The notes under the pieces were generated by a model. That model had not been told where the DNA came from. It saw only the letters and a program-made list of their open reading frames with translations, and did no database searches. Of a DNA stretch of 64,000 bases, positions 28,089-36,737 are shown one piece after another. The position numbers and the translations under genes were made by a program. Within the stretch, counting starts at the first letter, position 1. Each line of letters starts with the position of its first letter. The stretch is taken from assembly GCF_029360765.1 (NCBI RefSeq), contig NZ_JARKNA010000002.1, positions 118,803-182,802 of the forward strand. Reading direction: 5' to 3'. Source of the stretch: Terrimonas pollutisoli (GTDB taxonomy: Bacteria > Bacteroidota > Bacteroidia > Chitinophagales > Chitinophagaceae).

Positions 28089-28838
28089 CTACAAGTGAGT
28101 CAACCCACCATCAACGGCAATTTCTGAACCAGTGATGTAGGACGAATCATCCGAGGCAAAAAACAAGACGGTCTTTGCCACTTCTTCCGGCTGCCCAAAA
28201 CGTTTCATGGGATTACTGTTTTCGAATCCTTTTGTCATTTCCTGCACTGCTTCCTTTGACATTCCCAGGCGGCCGAAGATGGGTGTATCGATGGGTCCCG
28301 GTGAAACTGCATTTACCCTGATCTCATTGACCAAAAGTTCTGAAGCAAGCGTTCTTACCAGTGAACGTAAGGCAGCTTTGCTGGCTGAGTAAGCCGACGT
28401 ACCGGCAAACCCTTTTACATTGACGACAGAAGTATTAAATATAACAGACGCTTTTTTATTGAGTACAGGTAAAGCCTTCTGTACGGTAAGAAAAGATCCT
28501 TTTACATTAATATCCATATTGCTGTCAAACAGGGTCTCGTTTGTTTGTTCAAATGGTGCAAACAGGGCGACACCTGCATTGGCAAACAGGATATCCACTT
28601 TGCCAAAAGCGGTGCTGGTGCTGGTAAACAATCTCTCAAGGTCGGTATGATTGGTAACATCGCCCTGGATGGCAATTGCATTCTCTCCCAGTGCTGCGGC
28701 TGCTTCGTCCAGCGTTTTCTTGTCACGGCCAAAAATGGCCACTTTAGCCCCTTCTTCAATAAATGCTTTAGCAGTCGCCAGGCCAATACCGCTGTTGCCG
28801 CCTGTAATGACAGCTACCTTGTTTTGTAAACGTTTCAT
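28089..28838 (-). CDS. Short-chain dehydrogenase/reductase (SDR)
   Basis: A 249-residue classical [15 protein letters not shown] (about 13-24) is the cofactor-binding motif, NAG (about 88) is intact, the catalytic Ser lies in FNTSVVN and the YxxxK pair in YSASKAAL (about 151-155), with PGPIDTPIF and the C-terminal GSEIAVDGG. It reduces or oxidises an unidentified alcohol or carbonyl substrate with NAD(P)(H). Start at 28838 ([14 protein letters not shown]) is chosen because upstream codons run through the operators. It is the first gene of an SDR-TetR operon. Confidence 0.92.
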   Translation of the reverse strand: MKRLQNKVAVITGGNSGIGLATAKAFIEEGAKVAIFGRDKKTLDEAAAALGENAIAIQGDVTNHTDLERLFTSTSTAFGKVDILFANAGVALFAPFEQTNETLFDSNMDINVKGSFLTVQKALPVLNKKASVIFNTSVVNVKGFAGTSAYSASKAALRSLVRTLASELLVNEIRVNAVSPGPIDTPIFGRLGMSKEAVQEMTKGFENSNPMKRFGQPEEVAKTVLFFASDDSSYITGSEIAVDGGLTHL

Positions 28839-28866
28839 GAAATAAATTTTAGTGTTTAGTGATAAC

Positions 28867-28916
28867 GGAACGATCGTTCCAAAACAAAGATAAATATATT
28901 GGAACGAATGTTCCAA
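28867..28916 (-). promoter_or_regulatory. Two TetR-type operators upstream of the SDR-TetR operon
   Basis: GGAACGATCGTTCC (28867-28880) is a perfect 14-bp palindrome. TTGGAACGAATGTTCCAA (28899-28916) has perfect 7-bp arms around GAAT. Both share the half-site GGAAC, and their centres are 34 bp apart, about three helical turns. They lie 29-78 bases upstream of the SDR start, where a repressor would block transcription. The adjacent TetR gene is the natural candidate. Confidence 0.75.
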
Positions 28917-29073
28917 ATAAAACTTTTGTTAAAGAGGAGACAAAGGAGTCCGTCTTCTAAACCACTGACAGCATGGAATAACCAGGTGAGGCGTTATAAA
29001 AGCTGTCGATTGAATACATATCATATAGTGAAAAATAAAGACACATTGCGACTATTTATTAATAAAAGGGCAC

Positions 29074-29183
29074 ATCTTTTCAGTAGGGTACGAATAAAAA
29101 CCTTGTAGAGGATTGGATACCTTTAGCGGACAGATTAGAGTTTTGCTTCGGACTGCCGCAGGTTATACTGGAAAATAGAACCG
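29074..29183. repeat. Diverged direct repeat, copy B
   Basis: Similar to copy A at 27043-27170 (see there), located just upstream of the XRE-cupin gene. It may include part of that gene's promoter region. Confidence 0.5.
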
Positions 29184-29213
29184 GAACTTATATATTTATC
29201 CAAAATATACAGC

Positions 29214-29801
29214 ATGCAGGAGGATATGCTCATACAGATCAGCAATAAGATCAAAGAAATACGCAAGCAAAAGAATATTACGGTACAGGAATTGGCCACC
29301 AAAGCAGAAGTGAGCAAAGGTTTAATATCACAAATCGAGAACAACCGCACTGTACCTTCCCTGCCCGTGCTAATGAGTATTGTTCAATCCCTGAACATCG
29401 ACCTCAATGAATTTTTTAAAGATATCAGCCCCAAAAAGAAAACTCAGCAAAAGGTTGTTTTCAAATCACCGAAGGACTACCAGACCTTTGAAAAAGAATA
29501 TGCAAAAGGTTTTTTGTATCACCGTGTTTTCACCCGCAACGTTCAAAGCGGCCCTGTTGATTTTGTATTGCTGGAATTAAAAAAAGGGGCCCGGCGAAAC
29601 AAGATGATCCGGACGGAATCATTTGAATACAATTACATGATCAAAGGAAAAGTAGAATATCACATTGAAGATAAAAGCTACCTGTTCAGTGAAGGCGAAT
29701 CACTTTTTTTTGACAGCAGGCAAGGACACAGGCTTGCCAATGTTGGTAATACTGATGCATTGATGCTGGTCGTTTATTTTTTTATCACAGGCGGTAAGTG
29801 A
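29214..29801 (+). CDS. XRE-family regulator with C-terminal cupin domain
   Basis: A 195-residue regulator: an XRE helix-turn-helix (about 8-62: IKEIRKQKNITVQELATKAEVSKGLISQIENN) and a cupin_2 ligand domain (about 115-190: FEYNYMIKGKVEYHIEDKSYLFSEGESLFFDSRQGHRL). This architecture is common in regulators of amine and amino-acid catabolism. It sits directly upstream of the SusC/SusD pair and phosphonate genes on the same strand, so it is the likely local regulator. A recurring TGTTTAG[CT]A motif near 29925-30000 and at 45741-45757 is its candidate site. The alternative ATG at 29226 follows AGGAGG too closely, so 29214 is kept. Confidence 0.88.
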   Translation: MQEDMLIQISNKIKEIRKQKNITVQELATKAEVSKGLISQIENNRTVPSLPVLMSIVQSLNIDLNEFFKDISPKKKTQQKVVFKSPKDYQTFEKEYAKGFLYHRVFTRNVQSGPVDFVLLELKKGARRNKMIRTESFEYNYMIKGKVEYHIEDKSYLFSEGESLFFDSRQGHRLANVGNTDALMLVVYFFITGGK

Positions 29802-29924
29802 TCTTTGTTTCCTCCAAAAAGATGGACTGCAATACTATCTTCTGACTGCACGAATTCCCTTTTTGTTTCAGGCCAGGCACTGAAATCGTTTGTTCTCCCG
29901 CTGAGCATACGGTTGCGCAAAAAA

Positions 29925-30000
29925 TGTTTAGTATTTGTGAACTATTGTTTAATGATTGTATGTAGATTTATACTAAACAAAAAATATATTTACTAAACAT
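29925..30000. promoter_or_regulatory. Candidate operator cluster upstream of the phosphonate-locus susC
   Basis: The 223-bp gap before susC contains TGTTTAGTAT (29925-29934) and its exact complement ATACTAAACA (29970-29979), plus a third TACTAAACA half-site at 29991-29999. TGTTTAGTATTTGTGAA (29925-29941) nearly matches TGTTTAGCATTTGTAAA upstream of the divergent DUF5690-phnW operon. A TATATTTA (29986-29993) may be the -7 element. Confidence 0.55.
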
Positions 30001-30024
30001 TCTTTTCAACAAAAAACTACTGCA

Positions 30025-33000
30025 ATGAAAGTGCTACAACAAAAAATGCTCTCGGTATTGCTCACGGTGCTGGCTGTATTTACCGGGATGAATGTTGTGT
30101 TTGCTCAAGGTGAGATCAAAGGTGTTGTTACGGACTCTGATAACAAGCCATTGGCTGGCGTATCTGTACTGGTGAAAGGTTCTAACCACGGAACCACTAC
30201 AGATGCAACAGGAGTATATACTATAAGCGCCGCAGGAAACGGTACTATTATCTTCAGCATGGTTGGTTATGCTGAAAGAGAAGTGAAGGTTAACAACCAA
30301 TCATTGATTAACCTGCAACTGGATGCCAAAGCTGCAAGTATGGATGAAGTGGTGGTGACAGCGCTGGGTATTAAAAAGGATGTGAAACGGCTGGGATATG
30401 CAGCGCAGGAGGTAAAGGGTGCTGAGTTGATCAAGGCCCGTGAGCCCAACCCTATAAACGGTTTGGTAGGAAAGGTAGCAGGTCTTACTGTAGGCATCAG
30501 CCCGGAGTTATTAGGCCGCCCGCAGATTCTACTGAGAGGTAAAAACATTTCCTTATTTGTTGTGGATGGGGTGTTTATTAATTCTGATACATGGAATATA
30601 AGCCCCGATGATATTGAATCGTACACCGTGCTGAAAGGGCCTACAGCCGCTGCCTTGTATGGATACCGCGGACAAAACGGCGCTATAGTCATTACAACAA
30701 AGAAGGGCTCAAAAGATAAAAGGGGTTTTTCCATCGAGTGGAATACGTCTACCATGTTTGAAAAAGGATTTGTAGCCATTCCTAAAGTGCAGGATGAATA
30801 TGGCCCCGGCGATCACGGTGTGTATGCATTTGGCAATGGCCGCGGCGGCGGTCTCAATGATAACGACTACGATGTGTGGGGCCCCAGGTTTGAAGGCCAG
30901 CTTATTCCTCAATACGATAGCCCATTGGATCCTAATGGAACTTATACAACAACATTTGTTAAGACCACCGGTAACGTAACGTTTACCAGCAACAGGAAGC
31001 CAACACCTTGGACAGCCCGGGGTAAAGACAACCTTAAACGGTTTCTCCAAACAGGAATGTTGACCACTACCAACCTGGCTGTTGCGTCAAGCGGGGAAAA
31101 ATATGACCTGCGTTTTTCAACCTCTTACACCTATCAGAAAGGTATCGTCCCCAACACCAAATTAAATTCGGTGAACTTTAATACTACACTGGGTTATGAT
31201 TTCACTCCTAAGCTAAGGTTTGAGACTAATATCAATTATAACAGGCAGTTCACTCCCAATTTTCCGGATGTGGTTTATGGCCCCAATAGCATGATCTATA
31301 ATATTATTACCTGGGCTGGCGCCGACTGGAGTGTAGATGATATGCGCAATTACTGGCAGCCCGGCAAAGAAGGTGTACAACAAATCTATGCAGAATATCA
31401 GCGGTATAATAATCCCTACTTTATAACTTATGAATGGCTAAGAGGTCATTATAAAAATGATGTGTATGGTTATGCTTCTTTGTCGTATAAATTCAACAAG
31501 CAATTGGAACTGATGGGACGTACCAGTGTTACAACTTATGATATATTCAGGCCGGAAAAATTTCCCTATTCCGCTACCAGTTATGGCCGCGAAGAAGCCA
31601 GGGGAGATTACCGGGAAGATAAAAGAAGCCTGTTTGAAAACAACACCGAGCTGATGCTGAAATACAACCAAAATGTATTGAAAGATGTGAATATAAGCGC
31701 TTTTGTAGGAGGTGCTGCCCGTAATTTCAAATACAACTCGAGTTATGTAACTACTGATTACCTGAATGTACCGGGAATTTATAGTTTTGCCAATTCCCGC
31801 AATCCTGTAAAGTCCACCAGCTTTAACTCAAATATGCTGGTGTTAAGCGCTTATTATTCGGCAGATATTACATACAGGAATTATTTCACCTTGTCAACCA
31901 CCGGAAGGGTGGATAAACTATCTACATTGCCCGGAGAAAACAGGACCTATTTTTATCCTTCTGCAGCATTGAGCACAGTAGTTTCAGATTACGTAAAATT
32001 GCCTGAAGCTATATCCTTTCTGAAGTTCAGGACCTCTACTGCAAGGGTTAAAAGCGGCGGATTGAGTGTGCAGTCAAATATCGGTCCCACACCCAATGCT
32101 TCTTTTCCTTTAGGTTATGGAAGTGCGTACCAGTCTTCCTATGAAGGCCCTTCGTATGGCCTGGCGCAGGTATACAGTACGCCATTGATCTATAACAACA
32201 CACCGGCGGCCTATTATACCAACTCTATTTTTGATCCGGAATTAAAACCTGATGACAGGGTTAGCTACGAAGGGGGTATGGATATCCGTTTTGTAAAAAA
32301 CAGGATCGGATTGGATGCCACCTACTTTACTTATATCAATGGCCCCCTTATTTTTTCAAAACCCCTTTCTCAAACTACCGGATATACCGGTTATACAACA
32401 AATGCTGTGAAAACAAAAACAACAGGTGTTGAATTAACATTAAACGGTTCGCCGATTCGCAAAAAGGATGGATTGAATTGGGATGTAACTGTTAACTGGT
32501 CAACCTTCCGGGAAAAATATACAGAACTTCCTCCGGGACAAACTGTGATCAACACTTTCTTTCGCAAAGGCGATCGTGTAGATAAAGTGTATGCTTCAGC
32601 ATTTGTAAGAACACCTGATGGCCAGATCATCAATGATGCCGGTGGCAGGCCTGTCATTTACCCGATTTCACAATTCCTGGGTTATGCAAGCCCTGATTGG
32701 GTTTGGGCTGTCAATAATAAATTTTCCTGGAAAGGAATATCACTGACTTTACAATTTGACGGGCGCCATGGCGGTATTATGCGAAATTTTGTACGCCGCC
32801 AAAACTTCCGTGGTGGAAGACATATTGAAACCATACAGGGGGCCATGGGTACGGCGAGGCTGGAAGATACAAAAGGAAACAAAACCTATTTAGGCGAAGG
32901 CGTACAAATTTCCAACGGCGTAGCTCTTCAGTATGATCCTGTTACCGGTGCGGTTACCAATTACAAGGATCTTCAATATGCACCCAATGCCACCAAGACC

Positions 33001-33297
33001 TTCCTGCAGGATTATATCAGCCGTTACCACAGCCCTTATGAGGGCGACCTGATGAGTAAAACATTTACCAAGCTGAGGGAAGTAATAATCGGTTATAGTA
33101 TTCCACGTAAAGTGATAGCAAACACTTTTATTAAGTCAGCAGAAGTTTCATTTATTGGTAGAAACCTTGGCTATTGGTTAGTGAATAAAAAGAATAAAGA
33201 TGTGGATGTGGATCAGTATGCAGGCACACAATCAGATACTGATCTGCAATCGCCTACTACCAAGAGATTCGGCTTTAACGTGAATCTTACTTTTTAA
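30025..33297 (+). CDS. SusC-like TonB-dependent transporter (phosphonate locus)
   Basis: A 1090-residue SusC/RagA transporter. A signal peptide (about 1-28, ending VVFAQ) precedes a carboxypeptidase-regulatory-like domain (about 30-112, GVVTDSDNKPLAGVSVLVKG), then the plug (VVTALGIKKDVKRLGYAAQ, LVGKVAGLTVG, LFVVDGVFINSDTW, NGAIVITTKKG) and a barrel ending RFGFNVNLTF. No STN domain. Its divergence from the fructan SusC and its position between an XRE-cupin regulator and phosphonate-degradation genes suggest that it imports a phosphonate-containing lipid, glycan or oligomer rather than a plain polysaccharide. That substrate assignment is inference. Confidence 0.92.
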   Translation: MKVLQQKMLSVLLTVLAVFTGMNVVFAQGEIKGVVTDSDNKPLAGVSVLVKGSNHGTTTDATGVYTISAAGNGTIIFSMVGYAEREVKVNNQSLINLQLDAKAASMDEVVVTALGIKKDVKRLGYAAQEVKGAELIKAREPNPINGLVGKVAGLTVGISPELLGRPQILLRGKNISLFVVDGVFINSDTWNISPDDIESYTVLKGPTAAALYGYRGQNGAIVITTKKGSKDKRGFSIEWNTSTMFEKGFVAIPKVQDEYGPGDHGVYAFGNGRGGGLNDNDYDVWGPRFEGQLIPQYDSPLDPNGTYTTTFVKTTGNVTFTSNRKPTPWTARGKDNLKRFLQTGMLTTTNLAVASSGEKYDLRFSTSYTYQKGIVPNTKLNSVNFNTTLGYDFTPKLRFETNINYNRQFTPNFPDVVYGPNSMIYNIITWAGADWSVDDMRNYWQPGKEGVQQIYAEYQRYNNPYFITYEWLRGHYKNDVYGYASLSYKFNKQLELMGRTSVTTYDIFRPEKFPYSATSYGREEARGDYREDKRSLFENNTELMLKYNQNVLKDVNISAFVGGAARNFKYNSSYVTTDYLNVPGIYSFANSRNPVKSTSFNSNMLVLSAYYSADITYRNYFTLSTTGRVDKLSTLPGENRTYFYPSAALSTVVSDYVKLPEAISFLKFRTSTARVKSGGLSVQSNIGPTPNASFPLGYGSAYQSSYEGPSYGLAQVYSTPLIYNNTPAAYYTNSIFDPELKPDDRVSYEGGMDIRFVKNRIGLDATYFTYINGPLIFSKPLSQTTGYTGYTTNAVKTKTTGVELTLNGSPIRKKDGLNWDVTVNWSTFREKYTELPPGQTVINTFFRKGDRVDKVYASAFVRTPDGQIINDAGGRPVIYPISQFLGYASPDWVWAVNNKFSWKGISLTLQFDGRHGGIMRNFVRRQNFRGGRHIETIQGAMGTARLEDTKGNKTYLGEGVQISNGVALQYDPVTGAVTNYKDLQYAPNATKTFLQDYISRYHSPYEGDLMSKTFTKLREVIIGYSIPRKVIANTFIKSAEVSFIGRNLGYWLVNKKNKDVDVDQYAGTQSDTDLQSPTTKRFGFNVNLTF

Positions 33298-33356
33298 CCA
33301 ATACACGTTTCAACCGGCATATAAGCCGGAAGGTGTAAATAATTAAAAATATTATT

Positions 33357-34919
33357 ATGAAAAGAATAATCAGTGTTTTCTTCATTACAACTTCCCTGCT
33401 GGTGCTGGGCGGTTGTGCTAAGAAGTTCGATCAGTACTTTCAGGATCCCAACCGGCCGGAAAGTGTTCCCGCTGCCCTGGTGCTGAATGGTATTTTAAAT
33501 GATCTTTCCGAATCTGCCTGGAACAGTACCCAGGGATGGAACCAGTTTTACTGCTATAATTATAACTATTACGGAAACCAGGAATACAACTGGACTACCA
33601 CGGGCCTCAACTATACTACATTGAAGAATGTGATCAAAATGGAGGAAGAAGCAAAAAAAGGAGGTGGCGCCGATGTAAATCCTTATGCTGCTTTGGGTAA
33701 ATTTTTCAGGGCTTATTTCTTTTACCTGATGACATCGAAAGTGGGCGATTTGCCGATGAAAGATGCTCTGCAAGGTCTGGAAAGTCAAACTCCCAAATAT
33801 GATACACAGAAAGAAATTTTTGTGCAGATATTGAAATGGCTTGACGAAGCTAATAACGATCTGACCCAATTAATAGCCGCAGCAGATGTTTCCCTATTGG
33901 GTGATTTTTACAACAACAATAATTTGGGCAAGTGGCAAAAAGTAGTAAATGCGTTTAAACTGAGGGTATTGATCAGCTTAAGTAAAAAAGAAGGAGATGC
34001 AGAACTTGGCATCAAAGCAAAGTTTGCGGAATTGATTGGGAATTCTACCAAGTATCCCATCATGACAGGCATGGCAGATAACCTGGAGTATGTGTACAAT
34101 CCGCCTTTTAATAAATATCCCAAAAATCCGGACAATTACGGGTTTGAAACAGGTCGCCTTAATATGTCGGCAACCCATCTTAACACATTAGCCAGCTTAA
34201 AAGATCCCAGAACCTTTATAGTTGCCGAACCGGCGCAAAAAAAGGTTGCATCCGGCATTTCTCCTACCGATCATGCCGCATTTGTAGGGGCAAGTCCTGC
34301 TGAGGACCTGGCTGATATGAGCACTAAAGCTCTTGCAGGGGAATATTCTTTTATTAGTAGAAAAAGATATTATAATACCTATGCTGCAGAAAAAATTTTC
34401 CAGATAGCTTATCCCGAAATGTGCTTCAATATCGCTGAAGGCATCAACCGGGGATGGGTTACCGGCGATGCAGAAGAATGGTATAAAAAAGGGATCATGG
34501 CTTCAATAGGTTTTTATGGCATCACTAATGGGGCAAACACAGTTTACTTCCACAAAGTAAATACAGGATTAGGCAATTTTGATACCTATACTATTAATGT
34601 TGATCTGGATGCTTATTATAACCAGACATCCGTGAAATATGCCGGAAACAATGCAACCGGATTGAGCCAGGTGTTAACACAAAAATATCTTGCCTTCTTT
34701 CAAAATTCTGGTTGGGAAGCCTTCTTTAATTATCGCAGAACGGGTATGCCTGCCTTCGCACAAGGAGGGTCTGGGACAGGCAATAGCGGAGTTATTCCAA
34801 AGCGTTTCCTGTATCCTACTTCAGAGAGGACTACCAATGAAGCTAATCTGAAAGAAGCATTGCAACGCCAATTCAGCGGTGACGATAATATCAATTCTGC
34901 TATGTGGCTGATACAATAG
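33357..34919 (+). CDS. SusD-like lipoprotein (phosphonate locus)
   Basis: A 520-residue SusD/RagB-family lipoprotein, with lipobox LGGC at Cys20 followed by AKKFDQYFQDPNRPESVP. The sequence pattern (QGWNQFYCYNYNYYGNQEYNW, LGKFFRAYFFYLMTSKVGDLPM, KYLAFFQNSGWEAFFNYRRTGMP) fits the SusD-like subgroup that differs from starch-type SusD. It lies 59 bases after the SusC gene and would form the surface lid of the same transporter. A strong terminator follows, so the pair can be expressed apart from the downstream catabolic genes. Confidence 0.9.
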   Translation: MKRIISVFFITTSLLVLGGCAKKFDQYFQDPNRPESVPAALVLNGILNDLSESAWNSTQGWNQFYCYNYNYYGNQEYNWTTTGLNYTTLKNVIKMEEEAKKGGGADVNPYAALGKFFRAYFFYLMTSKVGDLPMKDALQGLESQTPKYDTQKEIFVQILKWLDEANNDLTQLIAAADVSLLGDFYNNNNLGKWQKVVNAFKLRVLISLSKKEGDAELGIKAKFAELIGNSTKYPIMTGMADNLEYVYNPPFNKYPKNPDNYGFETGRLNMSATHLNTLASLKDPRTFIVAEPAQKKVASGISPTDHAAFVGASPAEDLADMSTKALAGEYSFISRKRYYNTYAAEKIFQIAYPEMCFNIAEGINRGWVTGDAEEWYKKGIMASIGFYGITNGANTVYFHKVNTGLGNFDTYTINVDLDAYYNQTSVKYAGNNATGLSQVLTQKYLAFFQNSGWEAFFNYRRTGMPAFAQGGSGTGNSGVIPKRFLYPTSERTTNEANLKEALQRQFSGDDNINSAMWLIQ

Positions 34920-34954
34920 TTCTTTTCTCATAAGCATGTATATAGCAGTTTTTA

Positions 34955-34983
34955 AAAAGAGCCGTGCTCTCACGGCTCTTTAA
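34955..34983 (+). terminator. Rho-independent terminator after susD
   Basis: Arms AAAGAGCCGTG and CACGGCTCTTT enclose a CTCT loop, 35 bases after the SusD stop. It separates the SusC/SusD unit from the HD-oxygenase gene. The rest of the gap to 35143 shows nothing recognisable. Confidence 0.85.
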
Positions 34984-35143
34984 AAGTTTCGGAAAGGAGA
35001 TAGTTTAAAAAAATGATGTATAGGTTATCAAATCATCATTGTTTTTAACAGGCAGGAAGCGAGTAGAGAGGAAGCAATAATTTCGTTTAAGCAACTGGTT
35101 GGGAGCAAGACTGTTTTTTCTAAACAATACTAAAACAAATCGT

Positions 35144-35719
35144 ATGAATTCTTCTGAAGCAGTACAAGTGGCCAATGAAATAATGGCGATGTACAGTAAA
35201 CATGGCGGCGAAGAATATGCAGGTGAAAAAGTAAGCCAATTGGAACATATGGTGCAAGCGGCACAACTGGCCGAACAACAGGGGTTTGATGAGGAAGTGA
35301 TACTGGCTGCTTTTCTGCATGATATCGGTCATATTTGTGAAGCAGCACAGGGCGATAACGAAATGGATGGTTATGGTATTAAAAACCATGAGGAAATAGC
35401 AGCCCGTTATCTTACAGATAAAGGATTTTCTAAAAAGATTATCCGTCTTGTGCAGTCGCATGTAGACGCCAAACGATATCTCACTTATCGATACCCGGAA
35501 TATTATGAGCAACTTTCAGCGGCCAGTAAAAAAACATTAGAATACCAGGGCGGAAAAATGGGAGAGGAAGAAGCGGCTGCATTTGAAAAAGATCCGCTTT
35601 TTACATTGATCATTCAACTACGCAAATGGGATGAACAGGCCAAGATAGAAGGAATGCCACTACCACAATTGGAATATTATCATCAACTAATGCTTAACCA
35701 TTTGCAGGGAGCAAATTGA
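35144..35719 (+). CDS. PhnZ-like HD-domain oxygenase of phosphonate operons
   Basis: A 191-residue HD-domain protein like the mixed-valent diiron oxygenase PhnZ, which cleaves the C-P bond of 2-amino-1-hydroxyethylphosphonate to glycine and phosphate. The expected metal ligands are visible: His35, His59-Asp60 (FLHDIGH), His82, His106 and Asp163. The Tyr25-x-x-Glu28 pair (EYAGE) matches the substrate-gating Tyr/Glu of PhnZ-type enzymes, offset by one residue. No alpha-ketoglutarate hydroxylase partner that would make the hydroxylated substrate is in the window, so it may act on externally supplied hydroxy-AEP. The ATG at 35144 matches family length; the longer upstream frame does not look coding. 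Confidence 0.85.
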   Translation: MNSSEAVQVANEIMAMYSKHGGEEYAGEKVSQLEHMVQAAQLAEQQGFDEEVILAAFLHDIGHICEAAQGDNEMDGYGIKNHEEIAARYLTDKGFSKKIIRLVQSHVDAKRYLTYRYPEYYEQLSAASKKTLEYQGGKMGEEEAAAFEKDPLFTLIIQLRKWDEQAKIEGMPLPQLEYYHQLMLNHLQGAN

Positions 35720-35751
35720 TTGTATTGGATACAGTACAGAAATAAAAAAAC

Positions 35752-36717
35752 ATGTGGCAACGTCGTGAGTTTATAAAGAAAATTGGGGCTTTAAGTGCGG
35801 GTACGATGGTTTCCGGCCAAATCTTTTCTATTCCTGAAAATTATAATTCAGGGTATAGGGATTCAATAAAATTTGGTATTATATCGGATCTGCATCATAT
35901 GCAGTTTGGAAAATCGGAGGAGCACCGTTTGAAAGCATTTATGGATGAAGTATTAAAAATTTCTCCTGATTTCATAGTGCAATGCGGTGATTTTTGCAGG
36001 CCACAGAACGCAGAAGGTATAATGGCTGAATGGAACAGGTTTAAGGGACCAAAATACCATGTACTGGGTAACCATGATATGGATGTGTGCGGCAAAGAAA
36101 CCATTATGCAATTCTGGAAAATGGAACGTCCCTATTACTCCTATGATCATGGAGGATTTCATTTTGTGGTGATGGATAGAAATTTTTTGCGCAATAAGGA
36201 AGGAGTGTTGATGGATTATGATACAAGCAATTGGGCGCCGTTAAGTTCTCCTTTTAGAAGTTTTACCGATCAGCCGCAGCTTGAATGGCTAAAAAAGGAT
36301 TTAGCCGCAAATGATAAACCGGTAATTATTTTTATGCATCAACCGGTTTTCCTAAGCGATTTTTTTGATGAAATTGGAAATGCAAATGAGATCCTTGCAA
36401 TTTTTGATGAAGTCAATTATAAGGCAAAGAGAGATGGTAAAAATTCTGCAGTGGCGGCAGTATTTATGGGACATGACCATGATGACCGGTATGGCGAACG
36501 AAACGGGGTTCATTATTTCCTGATTAATAGTGCCAGCTATGTATATACCGGCGGTGGCCCCCATTTTTATAAAGATTCAATTTTTGCATTTGTAACACTC
36601 AAAGCTTCAGGACAGCTAATAATTGAAGGACGTGCAACAACATTCAGGGATGTTGTTCCCGACGATATCACAGCCAGGTTCCCAACTGTAATAAGTAATA
36701 GAAAAATAAAATTGTAA
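35752..36717 (+). CDS. Exported calcineurin-like metallophosphoesterase
   Basis: A 321-residue protein with a Tat-like N-terminus (MWQRREFIKKIGALSAGTMV) and the metallophosphoesterase motifs in order: SDLHH (about 45), CGDF (about 83), GNHD (about 104), MHQP (about 199) and GHDHD (about 243). The family hydrolyses phosphomono- or diesters with a dimetal centre. It lies 32 bases after the PhnZ-like gene and 20 before phnA. In that context a periplasmic role in freeing aminoethylphosphonate from a phosphonate ester is attractive, but the substrate is not shown by sequence. Confidence 0.85.
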   Translation: MWQRREFIKKIGALSAGTMVSGQIFSIPENYNSGYRDSIKFGIISDLHHMQFGKSEEHRLKAFMDEVLKISPDFIVQCGDFCRPQNAEGIMAEWNRFKGPKYHVLGNHDMDVCGKETIMQFWKMERPYYSYDHGGFHFVVMDRNFLRNKEGVLMDYDTSNWAPLSSPFRSFTDQPQLEWLKKDLAANDKPVIIFMHQPVFLSDFFDEIGNANEILAIFDEVNYKAKRDGKNSAVAAVFMGHDHDDRYGERNGVHYFLINSASYVYTGGGPHFYKDSIFAFVTLKASGQLIIEGRATTFRDVVPDDITARFPTVISNRKIKL

Positions 36718-36737
36718 GAATAAAAAAATAAATAATA

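Noticed and set aside
28501..28830. Overlapping frames on both strands within the SDR gene
   Set aside because: They follow the codon phase of the SDR gene and show no family resemblance.
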